This document shows, piece after piece, positions 1 to 9,996 of a DNA stretch of 64,000 nucleotides; position 1 is the first letter of the stretch; every line of letters starts with the position of its first letter. Both the position numbers and the translations under genes were made by a program. The DNA comes from Ralstonia pickettii (GTDB taxonomy: Bacteria > Pseudomonadota > Gammaproteobacteria > Burkholderiales > Burkholderiaceae). The notes under the pieces were generated by a model. That model searched no databases and had not been told where the DNA came from. It worked only from the letters and a program-made list of their open reading frames with translations. The stretch spans positions 868,001-932,000 of the forward strand of contig NZ_JFZG01000024.1 in assembly GCF_000607165.1 (NCBI RefSeq), written 5' to 3'.

Positions 1-1724
1 CCGACGACATCGTCCTGGTGGTGCCTGACAACTTCGGGCAAGACAACCGCATCTACGTGCAGGCGTGGGAAGACGCCGCGCTGGAAGAGGGCTTGCGCCT
101 GCGCACCATGTCGGCGTCGGATTTCGTGCGCCATGGGTTGAATGGCGAGCGTGTGTTTGCCGGCGTGATCCTGCCCGACACCGTGCACCGTTCGATGACC
201 ACCGCGCTTGTCAACCAGATCAGCCAGTTCGTGCAAAACGGCGGCGCGCTCATGCAGGTGTACGACGCAGGCATCCTCAATGAAAAGGGCTTCTACGAGG
301 ATGGCGCCTCGCGCATGTCCACGCTGGCTGGCGTGCAGTACGGTTTCTATTCAACGCTGCGCGAAAAGATGGCAAGCCAGGCCACCGTCTATGGCCAGCC
401 AGATGCGATGGTCGATCTGCATATTCCGCCTGGGCGCTGGATTGTGTCGCAAGGGCGCGCCGTGTTGTCGGGCTACGGGCATGACATGCTGCAGTATCCG
501 ACCTTGCGCACGCACGGCGACTACGCCGGCAAGGTGCTGCTGCGCTCAGAAGACAACTCGATCATCGCGGGCGAGCGCACCGTGGGTAAAGGCCACGTGC
601 TGTTCGTCAACCTGCCGCTGACGTATCTGAAGCTGCGTACCGATGGCGTGCTGATGCACGGCTTCCTCAGCTACTTTGCCGGCCACGTGCTGGAACAGCC
701 GCGCCTGTCGCCAGCGCCGCAGGGCGTGGGTGGCCTGGTGCTGAACTGGCACTGCGACGCGCGCATCTGTATTGACGCCACGGACAAGCTGATTGAAGAC
801 GGCGTCTTCAAGCGCGGCCCGTTCAGCTTCCACATCACCGCCGGCCCTGACCAGCGCCAGTTTGGCGACGGCCTGGGCGTGAACCTGGCTCACAACCCTG
901 CGTTTGCAGAGGTCGTGCACGGCCTGATGAAGCAGGGGCACGAAGTGGGCAGCCACGGCGGCTGGATTCACGACTGGTTTGGCCTGAACGTGACGGAAGA
1001 GAACCAGGCCACCATGGAGACCTACCTGCAGAAGAACGCAGATGCCATCGAGGCGCTGACAGGCAAGCCGCAGACCGAGTATTCCGCGCCCACCGGCAAC
1101 CAGCCCGAATGGGCGACGCGCTGGCTGGATGAGCACAACGTCAAGGGCTACTACTTCACCGGCAACATCGGCCAGGGGCCGACGCGCACGTATCGCAACG
1201 GCCGCCGCGACGAGCACATCTGGTCGTTCCCCGTGCAGACGTATGGGCAGTACGCGACCATTGAAGAAGCCGACATGGCGCACATTCCGGAAGCGGAGAT
1301 TGCGGCGTGGCTGACCTCGCTGGTGAAGTTCACCACGGACTCGGGCGAGATCCGCCTGATCTACTTCCACCCGCCCGGTGCGGTGCGCTACCTGCACGCC
1401 ATTGACGCGTTGATGGAAGCCGCCGACGCGCAAGAGGCGCGCAAGCGCTTCCGCTGGCACACCATCACGCAGATGGCCGAGTTTGCCGAGCGGCGTGAGA
1501 AGACCGTGTGGCACACGACATCGGAGCGCGGCGACGTGCGCGTGATTGCTGAGAATCCGGAAACACTGAATGACCTGACATGGCTGTTCCCTGCGGATCG
1601 CTATGCCGAGCCGCGCGTGGAAACGGGCCAGGCGAGCGTGGTTCGGGAAGGGAACAACTGGCGCGTGGTGGCAGGCGCCGGCACCAAGCTCGCCGTTGCT
1701 GCCAAGTTGAGCACGGGCGGCTAA
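1..1724 (+). CDS. Polysaccharide deacetylase-like protein, 5' end outside window
   Basis: The frame is open to the first base, so the true start lies upstream; the first in-window start is GTG at 18. The N-terminal ~230 residues look like an amidotransferase-like fold (repeated Gly-Gly turns). From about residue 240 a NodB-like deacetylase region follows: NWHCDARICID has the motif-1 Asp, and GHEVGSHGGWIHDW has the metal-binding H-x3-H pattern. The downstream genes encode a YaiO-like outer-membrane barrel and an inner-membrane protein. E. coli has a comparable yaiO-yaiP-yaiS grouping of barrel, glycosyltransferase and deacetylase. A role in trimming an exported polysaccharide is inferred; the polymer is unknown. 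Confidence 0.75.
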   Translation, partial: DDIVLVVPDNFGQDNRIYVQAWEDAALEEGLRLRTMSASDFVRHGLNGERVFAGVILPDTVHRSMTTALVNQISQFVQNGGALMQVYDAGILNEKGFYEDGASRMSTLAGVQYGFYSTLREKMASQATVYGQPDAMVDLHIPPGRWIVSQGRAVLSGYGHDMLQYPTLRTHGDYAGKVLLRSEDNSIIAGERTVGKGHVLFVNLPLTYLKLRTDGVLMHGFLSYFAGHVLEQPRLSPAPQGVGGLVLNWHCDARICIDATDKLIEDGVFKRGPFSFHITAGPDQRQFGDGLGVNLAHNPAFAEVVHGLMKQGHEVGSHGGWIHDWFGLNVTEENQATMETYLQKNADAIEALTGKPQTEYSAPTGNQPEWATRWLDEHNVKGYYFTGNIGQGPTRTYRNGRRDEHIWSFPVQTYGQYATIEEADMAHIPEAEIAAWLTSLVKFTTDSGEIRLIYFHPPGAVRYLHAIDALMEAADAQEARKRFRWHTITQMAEFAERREKTVWHTTSERGDVRVIAENPETLNDLTWLFPADRYAEPRVETGQASVVREGNNWRVVAGAGTKLAVAAKLSTGG

Positions 1725-1811
1725 GCACAAGACAACAAGCAGAGAGGGCCGCCGCCGCGCATCAAAAAAAAGGCCGGCGCCCGCTTCAATAACAGACGGG
1801 GAAATACCAGC

Positions 1812-2834
1812 GTGAACCGAACTCCAATCGCATGGATGGCGGCGGTGGCCATCTGCGGCATGACTGCGCCAGCGGTGTGGGCTCAGGCTGCCGAGCCGGC
1901 CGCCGCCCAGGATGCCGCCCAGCCGGTGGAAGACGCGCAACCGGCCGGAACGATGCAACCGGCAGAGCCGGCAACCCAGCAAGAGGCTGCAACCGAACAG
2001 GAACAACCGGCTGCACAGGAAGGCGCCACACCGCCAGCAGACGCCACGGCATTGGCCGCAACGCCCGTGCCCACGCCTGGCGCCAACGCGCCCACCGTGC
2101 CGCAGCCTGTGCCGGAACCCTACGCACCCGAGCGCGCCGCCATCGAGGCCGTGCTCGACACCGGCCGTATGAGCGACGGCTTTGGCGGTGCCACGGCCGT
2201 GGCCTTGCGCGGCATGATGGTCACCTCATATGGCATCTGGCAGGCCGAGCTGGATCGGCAGAGCCGGTTTGGCTTTGCGGGCCAGTACGGCGCACTCTCG
2301 CTCACGCGCGATATCTCCGAGGATTACTACTTCCTGGTCGGCGCGGGCACGGGCAATAGCGAGCTGTTCTCGAAGTGGCGTGTGGATGTGGCGGGCTATC
2401 GCAAGTTCGGGCCCGACCGCCGCTTCGTGGTGGGCATCGGCGCTTACTACGCGCAGGGCCAGGACAGCGTGCGCAATGACCAGGGGCTGGTGCTCAGCTC
2501 GCTGGCGTATTTCCAGTCGGTGGTGCTGGAAGGCGGCCTGCGCTTCAACCGGGCCAATCCCGGCCTGGTGTTCGGCCCGAGCCAATACATTGCGGCCACG
2601 ATCGGCAACGACGAAAAGCGCGCGCTCATCCTGCGCGTGGAGCACGCCCGCGAGGCTTATCAAGTCCTGACCACCGGCACCGAGCGTGCGGACTACAACA
2701 GCATGAGCTACGCGATCCAGTGGCGCGAGCGCGTGTCGCGTGATCTGCTGCTGCTCATTGGCGCGCAGTACTACCACAACCCCTTCTACAACCGCACCTA
2801 CGGTGAAATCGGCTTCCGCTGGAGTTTCCGATGA
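1812..2834 (+). CDS. YaiO-like outer-membrane beta-barrel protein
   Basis: 340 residues from a GTG start. Residues 1-25 form a signal peptide ending near VWAQA. A low-complexity Ala/Pro/Gln/Glu-rich linker follows to about residue 110. The C-terminal ~230 residues alternate polar and aromatic positions as in a beta-barrel and end in the outer-membrane type terminus GFRWSFR (final Phe-Arg). The pattern resembles YaiO-type barrels linked to polysaccharide export. It lies 87 bases after the deacetylase gene and its stop overlaps the next start (ATGA), so the three genes are probably one operon. The exact role, pore or docking platform, is not visible. Confidence 0.65.
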   Translation: MNRTPIAWMAAVAICGMTAPAVWAQAAEPAAAQDAAQPVEDAQPAGTMQPAEPATQQEAATEQEQPAAQEGATPPADATALAATPVPTPGANAPTVPQPVPEPYAPERAAIEAVLDTGRMSDGFGGATAVALRGMMVTSYGIWQAELDRQSRFGFAGQYGALSLTRDISEDYYFLVGAGTGNSELFSKWRVDVAGYRKFGPDRRFVVGIGAYYAQGQDSVRNDQGLVLSSLAYFQSVVLEGGLRFNRANPGLVFGPSQYIAATIGNDEKRALILRVEHAREAYQVLTTGTERADYNSMSYAIQWRERVSRDLLLLIGAQYYHNPFYNRTYGEIGFRWSFR

Positions 2835-3673
2835 ACGCCAAGCCGATCGAGGAAGCGCCAACCGACGACTTGCCCACCAGGCGCAGATTGCGCGGGCATG
2901 AGCCCAAGCGGGTGATCGGCTATCGCGGCGATCGCATCGTCATGCACCGTGCGATGCGGCGTCTGGCGTTCCCGCTCTCGCGCTGGATCGACGTGCTGGG
3001 GATTCCGCTAGCGCTCACTGCCGGGTACTGCGCACTCTGGCCAACCGTGGCCGGGCTGTGGGAGCGCATCATCGGGTTCTGGAGCGTGGCACTGGAAGGG
3101 CAGGTTCGCGTGGCGGCCGTCAAGGCGCTCGTGCCGGGCTTTGGGGCCATTCCGTATCCGCACAGCGACGCCGCGTTGCCCACCGCCGTGCAATGGCTGG
3201 TCGGGATGATCGTCACGCTGGCGCTGCTGTTCGGCACCCGCTTCATCGGCGGCCGTGCGTTGCCGCTGGCGTATTGGCTGCGCTTCATTGGCGTGGTGCA
3301 GGCCAGCGCGCAGTTCTACTTCTTCATGTGGCCGGCGAGCTTTCCGTATGACGGCGGTGGTTCCATCGGCTCGCTCACGCAGGCGTCGGTCGTGGTGGTG
3401 CTGATCACGCCGTGGCTCTATGCGTTGATCTACAACGTGCTCGACTTTGGCCTGATCCGCAAGCTGGTGCTGTCGGTCATGGGCATGGCATATCTGACGG
3501 TGTTCATTCCGTTTCAGTACACGCTGGCATCTGTGGTGCTGCTCAAGGGGTCGATGCTCTGGTACCCGCAGATCTTTCTGCTGTGGGCCGTGTTCCTGCA
3601 GTTCGGCACGCTGGTGGGCTTCTATGCGTGGGCGATGAGCTGGAACGCGCGCGGGGCCAGAGGTTCGCGCTGA
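2831..3673 (+). CDS. Polytopic inner-membrane protein of the polysaccharide cluster
   Basis: 280 residues with a basic, polar N-terminus of about 45 residues and then about six hydrophobic segments, two of them at residues 55-80 and 115-140. The start overlaps the stop of the barrel gene by four bases, implying translational coupling. I do not recognise a catalytic motif. By context it may support synthesis or export of the polymer handled by the deacetylase and barrel, in the way small membrane partners support synthases such as PgaC. That is inference only. Confidence 0.6.
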   Translation: MNAKPIEEAPTDDLPTRRRLRGHEPKRVIGYRGDRIVMHRAMRRLAFPLSRWIDVLGIPLALTAGYCALWPTVAGLWERIIGFWSVALEGQVRVAAVKALVPGFGAIPYPHSDAALPTAVQWLVGMIVTLALLFGTRFIGGRALPLAYWLRFIGVVQASAQFYFFMWPASFPYDGGGSIGSLTQASVVVVLITPWLYALIYNVLDFGLIRKLVLSVMGMAYLTVFIPFQYTLASVVLLKGSMLWYPQIFLLWAVFLQFGTLVGFYAWAMSWNARGARGSR

Positions 3674-3680
3674 ACGCACG

Positions 3681-3704
3681 AAAAAAAACGCGGCCGAAGC
3701 CGCG
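3681..3704 (-). terminator. Rho-independent terminator of the efflux operon
   Basis: Read on the minus strand: a six-base stem CGCGGC/GCCGCG with a TTCG tetraloop followed at once by eight T. It sits 37 bases beyond the stop of the outer-membrane channel gene and just past the convergent membrane-protein gene. Confidence 0.9.
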
Positions 3705-3740
3705 CAGATCTCGCTTTCCAGAGAGAGAGGAGAGAAATTC

Positions 3741-5300
3741 TTACTGCTGCGCCACCGTTGCCGGCTGCGCCGCGTTGGCCGGTGCTGCCGGCGGCAGACC
3801 GCCCCAGCCGCCGCCCAGCGCCTTGATGAGCCCCACCGTGGAGTTCATGCGGCTGCCGGCCAGTTGCACGCCGATGCGTTCGGCGGACAGCATGTTGCGC
3901 TCGGCATCGATCACATCCAGGTAATTGACCGAACCCGCGTTGTAGCGCGTGCGCGAGAGCTGCGCGGCGCGCGTGGAAGCGCGTACAGCGTCATCCTGTG
4001 CCTTCGATTGATCGGCCAGTAGACGCAGTTCTGAGAGGTTGTCTTCCACCTCGCGGAAGGCGACGAGCACGCTTTCGCGGTAGTTGGCAACGTTCTCTTC
4101 GTATGCAGCGCGTGCTTGCTTCACGCCGGCACTGCGTGCGCCCCCGTCAAAGATCGGCAGCGAGAGCGCGGTGCCGACCAGCGGGCCGAGAATCCACGTA
4201 CGGCTGCCCCACTTGAGCAGGTCGCCGATGTCGTGCGACTCGTAGCCGAAGCCGCCCGTGAGCTGCAGTTGCGGGAAGAACGCCGCACGCGCCACGCCGA
4301 TGCGCGCGTTGGCCGCAGCCATTGAGCGTTCCGCAGCGGCCACGTCGGGACGGCGTTCCAGCAGGGCGGAAGGCAGCCCGGCCGGTACGCGCACGTCGGC
4401 AGATTGCAGCGGGTCGGTGCCCATCGTGAAATCAGCCGGCGCCTTGCCCAGCAGCGTTGCCAGTGCGTGCTCCAGCACCGCGCGACGGCGCTGTACGCCG
4501 ATGCGGTCGGAGCGTGCCGTTGCCAGCTCGGCATCGGCGCGGGCAACGTCCAGCTCGCCAATGTCGCCCGTGTTGAAGCGGCGCTGCACCAGCTTGAGCG
4601 CCTCTTCACGGCCGACCAGCGTGCGGGACAGCAACGCCTCTTCCGCATCCAGCGTGCGCAGGCTGAAGTACGTCTGCGCCACGTCGGCCTGCAATGACAG
4701 GCGGGCGGCACGGTACAGCGCTTCGACACGCTCGGCATCGGCGCCGGCGGCATCGATGTTGTTGCGCACGCGGCCGAACAGGTCGACCTCATACGCCACG
4801 GTGGATTGCGCACGCCAGTACGTCTGCGGCTGCACGGGCGCACCGACCGGCAAACCGGCCGATGCCGCCGATGCCCGCTGGCGCGTCGGGCCGAAGCCCG
4901 CGTCCAGTTCCGGGAACAGCGATGCACGGTTGGCCTGCACGAACGCACGCGCCTGATTCACGCGTGCGGCTGCGGCGGCCAGCGTGGGGCTGGCTTCAGC
5001 GGCCTGTGCTTCGAGCTTGTCGAGCGTCGGGTCGTTGAAGATCTTCCACCACGCGCCGTCGGCGGGCAGGGCAGGCTCGGCGGTCTTCCACTTGCCTTGC
5101 TCGCCTGCGGCCAACGGCGCATCCGCCGCTTGTGCCGCTTGTGCGGCTTCCTTGAAGGCGTTGGGTGTGCCAACGTCCGGCTTCTCGTAGGTCGGGGCGA
5201 GCGAACAGGCCGCGAGGAACAGCGCGGCGGCCAGCGCCAGCGGGGTCCAGCGGCCCGACCGCATGGCCGGACCTGTTTGTTGTTGTGTAGACGCGTTCAT
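3741..5300 (-). CDS. RND efflux outer-membrane factor lipoprotein (NodT/OprM family)
   Basis: 519 residues from the ATG at 5300; a longer open frame runs back into the pump gene but would overlap its end. The N-terminus has a signal peptide with lipobox LFLAAC, giving a lipoprotein anchored in the outer membrane. The body shows the two repeated halves of a TolC-type channel (for example ARVNQARAFVQANRASLFPELDAG). As the last gene of the pump operon it should form the exit duct for the adaptor and pump upstream. This matches OprC in bpeEF-oprC and OpcM in ceoAB-opcM. The substrate range cannot be read from sequence. Confidence 0.92.
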   Translation of the reverse strand: MNASTQQQTGPAMRSGRWTPLALAAALFLAACSLAPTYEKPDVGTPNAFKEAAQAAQAADAPLAAGEQGKWKTAEPALPADGAWWKIFNDPTLDKLEAQAAEASPTLAAAAARVNQARAFVQANRASLFPELDAGFGPTRQRASAASAGLPVGAPVQPQTYWRAQSTVAYEVDLFGRVRNNIDAAGADAERVEALYRAARLSLQADVAQTYFSLRTLDAEEALLSRTLVGREEALKLVQRRFNTGDIGELDVARADAELATARSDRIGVQRRRAVLEHALATLLGKAPADFTMGTDPLQSADVRVPAGLPSALLERRPDVAAAERSMAAANARIGVARAAFFPQLQLTGGFGYESHDIGDLLKWGSRTWILGPLVGTALSLPIFDGGARSAGVKQARAAYEENVANYRESVLVAFREVEDNLSELRLLADQSKAQDDAVRASTRAAQLSRTRYNAGSVNYLDVIDAERNMLSAERIGVQLAGSRMNSTVGLIKALGGGWGGLPPAAPANAAQPATVAQQ

Positions 5301-5325
5301 AGCGATGTCTTGATGAGTGTTGACC

Positions 5326-8300
5326 TTAGTGCTGGGCCGAGGGCACAGGCAGCGCGCCGTCCAGGTCCAGATCGCGGTCGGGTGCATCTTCAGAGCGCTG
5401 GCCGCGGCGTGCCGCCAGCGTGCGCAGCAGCACGTAGAACACCGGCGTGAGGAACAGGCCGAACAGCGTCACACCCAGCATCCCCGCGAACACGGCCACG
5501 CCCATGGCATGGCGCATTTCCGCGCCGGCGCCGGTCGACACCACCAGGGGCACTACGCCCATGATGAATGCGATCGACGTCATCAGGATCGGGCGCAGAC
5601 GCAGGCGGCAGGCCTCGATGGCGGCCTGCACGATGGTGCGGCCTTGCAGCTCAAGCTCGCGCGCAAACTCCACGATCAGGATCGCGTTCTTGCACGCCAG
5701 CCCCACCAGCACCACCAGACCGATCTGCGTGAAGATGTTGTTGTCTCCATGCGAGAGCCAGACGCCCAGCATGGCGGCAAACAGACTCATCGGCACGATC
5801 AGGATCACGGCTAGCGGCAGCGTCAGGCTTTCGTACTGCGCGGCCAGCACCAGGAACACCAGCAGCACGCAGATCGGGAAGATCCACACGGCCGAGTTGC
5901 CGGCCAGGATCTGCTGATACGTCAGGTCCGTCCACTCGAAGCGCACACCCTTGGGCAGCGTTTCATGCGCGATGCGCTCCACAGCCGCCTGTGCCTGGCC
6001 CGACGAGAAGCCCGGCGCGGGGCCACCGTTGATGTCGGCAGCGGTGTAGCCGTTGTAGCGCACCACCATGTCCGGCCCGAAGCCTTGCGACACACGCAGC
6101 AGCGATGACAGCGGAACCATGTCGCCAGCGGCGTTGCGCGTCTTCAACTGCAGGATGTCTTCTGCATGGGCGCGGAACGGCGCGTCTGCCTGCACCTTCA
6201 CCTGATACGTGCGGCCGAAGCGGTTGAAGTCGTTCACGTACAGCGAGCCCAGGTACACCTGCATGGTGTCGAACACATCGGTCACCGGCACGCCAAGCTG
6301 CTTGGCCTTCACGCGGTCGAGGTCAGCATTCAACTGCGGCACGTTGATCTGGTAGCTCGAGAACGACGGGCCCAGCTCAGGCGTCTTGCGTGCCTTGGCC
6401 ATGAAGGCCTGCGTGGCGGCAAAGAGCTGTTCATAGCCGACCGAGCCGCGGTCTTCCAGTTGCAGCTTGAAGCCACCCACCGTGCCGAGGCCTTGTACCG
6501 GCGGCGGCGGGAACACGGCAATGAACGCATCCTTGATGGCGCCGTATTGCTTGTTCAACTGACCTGCAATCGCACCGCCCGACAGGTCGGCACTCTTGCG
6601 CTGGTCAAACGGCTTGAGCGTGACGAACACGATGCCGGCGCTCGGGCTGTTGGTGAAGCCGTTGATCGACAGGCCAGGGAACGCCACGGCGCTTTCCACG
6701 CCGGGGTGCTTGAGGGCGATGTCCGACATGCGGCGGATCACGTCTTCCGTGCGGTCCAGCGATGCACCGTCCGGCAGTTGCGCGAAGCTCACCAGGTACT
6801 GCTTGTCCTGCATCGGCACGAAGCCGCCCGGCACCTTGTTGAACAGCAGGGCAGTTGCACCGATCAGCGCCAGGTAGATACCGAGCATCACGGCCTTGCG
6901 GCCGATCACACGCGACGTGCTGCGGCCATACGATTCCGATGCCGCACCAAACACGCGGTTGAACGGACGGAAAATCCAGCCCAGGCCCTTGTCCATCGTG
7001 CGCGCCAGCCAATCCTTCGGCGCGTCGTGGCTCTTGAGCAGCAGGGCGGCCAGCGCAGGCGACAGCGTGAGCGAGTTGAAGGCCGAGATGACGGTCGAGA
7101 TGGAGATCGTCAGTGCGAACTGCTTGTAGAACTGACCGGTCAGGCCCGTCATGAAGGCCAGCGGCACGAACACGGCAATCAGCGTGAGCGCAATGGCGAT
7201 GATCGGGCCGCTCACTTCACGCATGGCCTTGTAGGTGGCCTCGCGTGGCGATAACCCTTCAGCGATGTTCCGCTCGACGTTTTCCACCACCACGATGGCG
7301 TCGTCCACCACGATCCCGATCGCCAGCACCAGCCCGAACAGCGACAGCGCGTTGATCGAGAAGCCGAACATCAGCATCAGACCAAACGTACCGATGATGG
7401 ACACCGGCACCGCCAGCAGCGGAATGATCGACGCACGCCACGTCTGCAGGAACAGGATCACCACCAGCACCACAAGCGCCACCGCTTCCAGCAGCGTGTG
7501 CGTGACGGCTTCGATACTTGAGCGGACGAACTGCGTCGGGTCATAGACGATGCGGTAGTCGACGCCTTCGGGAAAGTCTTCCTTCAGCTCGGCCATCGTC
7601 TTGCGTACGTCATCCGAAATCTGCAGCGCGTTGGAGCCCGGCGCCTGGAAGATCGGAATGGCCACAGCCTGCTTGTTGTCCAGCAGCGAGCGCAGGCCGT
7701 ATTCCGATGCGGCCAACTCGATGCGGGCCACGTCACGCAGGGTCGTGACGGCGCCATCGGGCGAACTCTTGAGGATGATGTCGCCGAATTCCTGCTCGGT
7801 CTTCAGCCGGCCCTGCGCGTTGACGGACAGTTGCAGATCCGTGCCCGGCACCGAGGGCGAGCCGCCGATCACGCCGGCTGCCACCTGCACGTTCTGGTCT
7901 CGGATGGCCTTGACCACTTCGTTGGCAGTCAGGCCGCGCTCGGCCACCTTGTTCGGGTCGAGCCATACGCGCATCGAGTAGTCACCCGAGCCGAACAATT
8001 GCACCTGGCCGACGCCGCTGATACGCGCCAAACGGTCCTTGACGTTGAGCACTGCGTAGTTGCGCAGGTACGTCATGTCGTAGCGGTCGTTGGGCGACAG
8101 CAAGTGCACCACCATCGTCAGGTCGGGGCTGCTCTTGACGGTGGTCACGCCCAGGCGTTGCACCACGTCGGGCAGACGCGGCAGCGCCTGCGACACGCGG
8201 TTCTGCACGAGCTGCTGTGCCTTGTCAGGATCGGTGCCCAGCTTGAAGGTGACCGTCGTGGTCAGGTTGCCGTCGCTGTTGGCTTGCGACTGCATGTAGA

Positions 8301-8532
8301 GCATGTTCTCGACGCCGTTGATCTGCTCTTCGAGCGGCGAGGCGACAGTCTCGGCAATCACCTTCGGGTTGGCGCCCGGGAACTGCGCGCGCACCACCAC
8401 CGAAGGCGGCACGACCTCGGGGTACTCCGAGATCGGCAACCGCCAGATCGAGATGACCCCGATCAGCAGGATCAGCGTGGAAAGCACGCCCGCAAAGATC
8501 GGGCGGTCCACGAAAAATTTAGAGAAGTTCAT
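5326..8532 (-). CDS. RND multidrug efflux pump, inner-membrane transporter (HAE1; MexF/BpeF/CeoB type)
   Basis: 1068 residues, the full length for AcrB-type pumps. The N-terminus MNFSKFFVDRPIFAGVLS is typical of MexF-like members. Transmembrane helix 4 keeps the two aspartates of the proton relay (GIVVDDAIVVVENVERN). Two large periplasmic loops and twelve membrane helices are present. It lies between the adaptor (38 bases upstream) and the channel (25 bases downstream), a complete tripartite pump. Characterised relatives export chloramphenicol, trimethoprim and fluoroquinolones; whether this one does is inference. Confidence 0.95.
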   Translation of the reverse strand: MNFSKFFVDRPIFAGVLSTLILLIGVISIWRLPISEYPEVVPPSVVVRAQFPGANPKVIAETVASPLEEQINGVENMLYMQSQANSDGNLTTTVTFKLGTDPDKAQQLVQNRVSQALPRLPDVVQRLGVTTVKSSPDLTMVVHLLSPNDRYDMTYLRNYAVLNVKDRLARISGVGQVQLFGSGDYSMRVWLDPNKVAERGLTANEVVKAIRDQNVQVAAGVIGGSPSVPGTDLQLSVNAQGRLKTEQEFGDIILKSSPDGAVTTLRDVARIELAASEYGLRSLLDNKQAVAIPIFQAPGSNALQISDDVRKTMAELKEDFPEGVDYRIVYDPTQFVRSSIEAVTHTLLEAVALVVLVVILFLQTWRASIIPLLAVPVSIIGTFGLMLMFGFSINALSLFGLVLAIGIVVDDAIVVVENVERNIAEGLSPREATYKAMREVSGPIIAIALTLIAVFVPLAFMTGLTGQFYKQFALTISISTVISAFNSLTLSPALAALLLKSHDAPKDWLARTMDKGLGWIFRPFNRVFGAASESYGRSTSRVIGRKAVMLGIYLALIGATALLFNKVPGGFVPMQDKQYLVSFAQLPDGASLDRTEDVIRRMSDIALKHPGVESAVAFPGLSINGFTNSPSAGIVFVTLKPFDQRKSADLSGGAIAGQLNKQYGAIKDAFIAVFPPPPVQGLGTVGGFKLQLEDRGSVGYEQLFAATQAFMAKARKTPELGPSFSSYQINVPQLNADLDRVKAKQLGVPVTDVFDTMQVYLGSLYVNDFNRFGRTYQVKVQADAPFRAHAEDILQLKTRNAAGDMVPLSSLLRVSQGFGPDMVVRYNGYTAADINGGPAPGFSSGQAQAAVERIAHETLPKGVRFEWTDLTYQQILAGNSAVWIFPICVLLVFLVLAAQYESLTLPLAVILIVPMSLFAAMLGVWLSHGDNNIFTQIGLVVLVGLACKNAILIVEFARELELQGRTIVQAAIEACRLRLRPILMTSIAFIMGVVPLVVSTGAGAEMRHAMGVAVFAGMLGVTLFGLFLTPVFYVLLRTLAARRGQRSEDAPDRDLDLDGALPVPSAQH

Positions 8533-8570
8533 GGCTGTGAGCGATGAGTTTCAGTCGCAATCAGGCGCAA

Positions 8571-9881
8571 TCAGGCGCGGTCGGCCGGAAGGCGTTGAGC
8601 GTTGGCTGCGGTCTTGGCGTTGGCAGGCTTGGTTTCAGCCTTGGCGGCAGGCGCAGCGGGTGCGTCGGCTTTGGCTTCGGCGGGCGTGGCGGGGGCTTCC
8701 GGCTGTGCACCCGGCAACACCACCCGCTTGGTGACCAGGCTATCCATGGTCACCGCGTTGGGTGCCACGGCGTCGCCCGGGCGCACACGCTGGATGCCGT
8801 TCACGACGATGCGGTCACCCGCCTTCAGGCCCGACTTCACAACGCGCAGGCCGTCAATGGAGGCGCCCAGCACCACCGGGCGATAGCTCGTCTTGTTGGC
8901 GGCATCCACCACCAGGACGAACTTCTTGTCCTGGTCCGTGCCGATGGCCTTATCGCTGATGAGGATGGCGTCGTGCGGTGCGCCGGTGCTCATGCGCACG
9001 CGGGCGTAGAGCCCCGGCGTGAGGCGGCCGTCGGCGTTGTCCAGCGTGGCGCGCACGCGGATGGTGCCCGAGCGCACGTCCAGCCGGTTGTCGACGGACT
9101 GGATCACGCCTTCGCGCGTGTAGCCGTCTTCATTGGCCAGCCCGATGTAGACCGGTGTCTTCGCGCCCTGGGCTGCCTTGGCGGAGTAGCGCAGATAGCT
9201 TTGCTCGTCCGCGTCGAACGCCACGTACATCGGCGAGACCGACACCAGCGTCGTCAACACCGGGGCAGCGCCGCCGGCGGAAACGACGTTGCCGACCGTA
9301 ATCTCTGCGCGCGACACGCGGCCTGCAACCGGTGCCACGATGTGCGTGTACTCCAGGTTCAGCTTGGCGGCGTCCAGCGCGGCGGCGGCGCCTTGCAGGT
9401 TGGCCTGCGCCTCCCGTGCGGCGTTTTCCTTCTCTTCAAACTCGCGGCGCGCGATGGCGTTGTCGGCCACCAGCTTTCGTGCACGGTCCAGCTCTGACGT
9501 GGTGTAGGCCACGCGTGACTTGGCGGCGGTCAGCGCGGCTTGCGTGCGTGCGACTTCGGCAGCGTAGGGGCGCGGGTCGATGGTGAACAGCGCGTCGCCC
9601 TTCTTGACGATGCTGCCGTCCTTGAAGTGGACGGCGGTGACGGTGCCGCTCACCAACGGGCGGACTTCAACGCGTTGAACGGCTTCAATGCGGCCGGAAA
9701 ACTCGTCCCATTCGGCCACGTTCTTTGCCAGGACGGGCGCCACATCCACCGGCGTGGCGGCGGGTGCGGCGGAGGGCTGCTGCGATGCGCCGGCACTGGA
9801 GACAAGGCCGTAGGTGCCCACAGCTGCAACGCCGAGCACGGCGGCAACCGAAATGGCGAGTGTGCGTTTGGACAGGCTCAT
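8571..9881 (-). CDS. RND efflux periplasmic adaptor (membrane fusion protein)
   Basis: 436 residues from the ATG at 9881, chosen because it opens directly into an N-terminal membrane/signal segment (SKRTLAISVAAVLGVAAVG). Motifs in order: a lipoyl-type half (VRPLVSGTVTAVHFKDGSIVKKG), a long alpha-hairpin rich in Ala/Arg/Glu (residues ~105-165), the second lipoyl half (IVAPVAGRVSRAEITVGN), and beta-barrel and membrane-proximal domains. The C-terminal ~45 residues form an Ala/Pro/Lys-rich tail, longer than usual. It links the pump to the outer-membrane channel encoded downstream. Confidence 0.93.
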   Translation of the reverse strand: MSLSKRTLAISVAAVLGVAAVGTYGLVSSAGASQQPSAAPAATPVDVAPVLAKNVAEWDEFSGRIEAVQRVEVRPLVSGTVTAVHFKDGSIVKKGDALFTIDPRPYAAEVARTQAALTAAKSRVAYTTSELDRARKLVADNAIARREFEEKENAAREAQANLQGAAAALDAAKLNLEYTHIVAPVAGRVSRAEITVGNVVSAGGAAPVLTTLVSVSPMYVAFDADEQSYLRYSAKAAQGAKTPVYIGLANEDGYTREGVIQSVDNRLDVRSGTIRVRATLDNADGRLTPGLYARVRMSTGAPHDAILISDKAIGTDQDKKFVLVVDAANKTSYRPVVLGASIDGLRVVKSGLKAGDRIVVNGIQRVRPGDAVAPNAVTMDSLVTKRVVLPGAQPEAPATPAEAKADAPAAPAAKAETKPANAKTAANAQRLPADRA

Positions 9882-9996
9882 GATGACTCTCTCGATTTTG
9901 TTGGGGTAAGCAAAGAGAAAAGACTGGATAAAAGCGCTTTGGCCGCAGCGTAGAAACACGCGGGCGGCCTCGCACTCCGTTTCTTGTTGTATGGGT

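Noticed and set aside
546-2006. 486-codon minus-strand frame opposite the deacetylase
   Set aside because: Composition (His/Arg/Gln/Val-rich) is typical of the antisense of a high-GC gene, and the plus-strand protein has clear deacetylase motifs.
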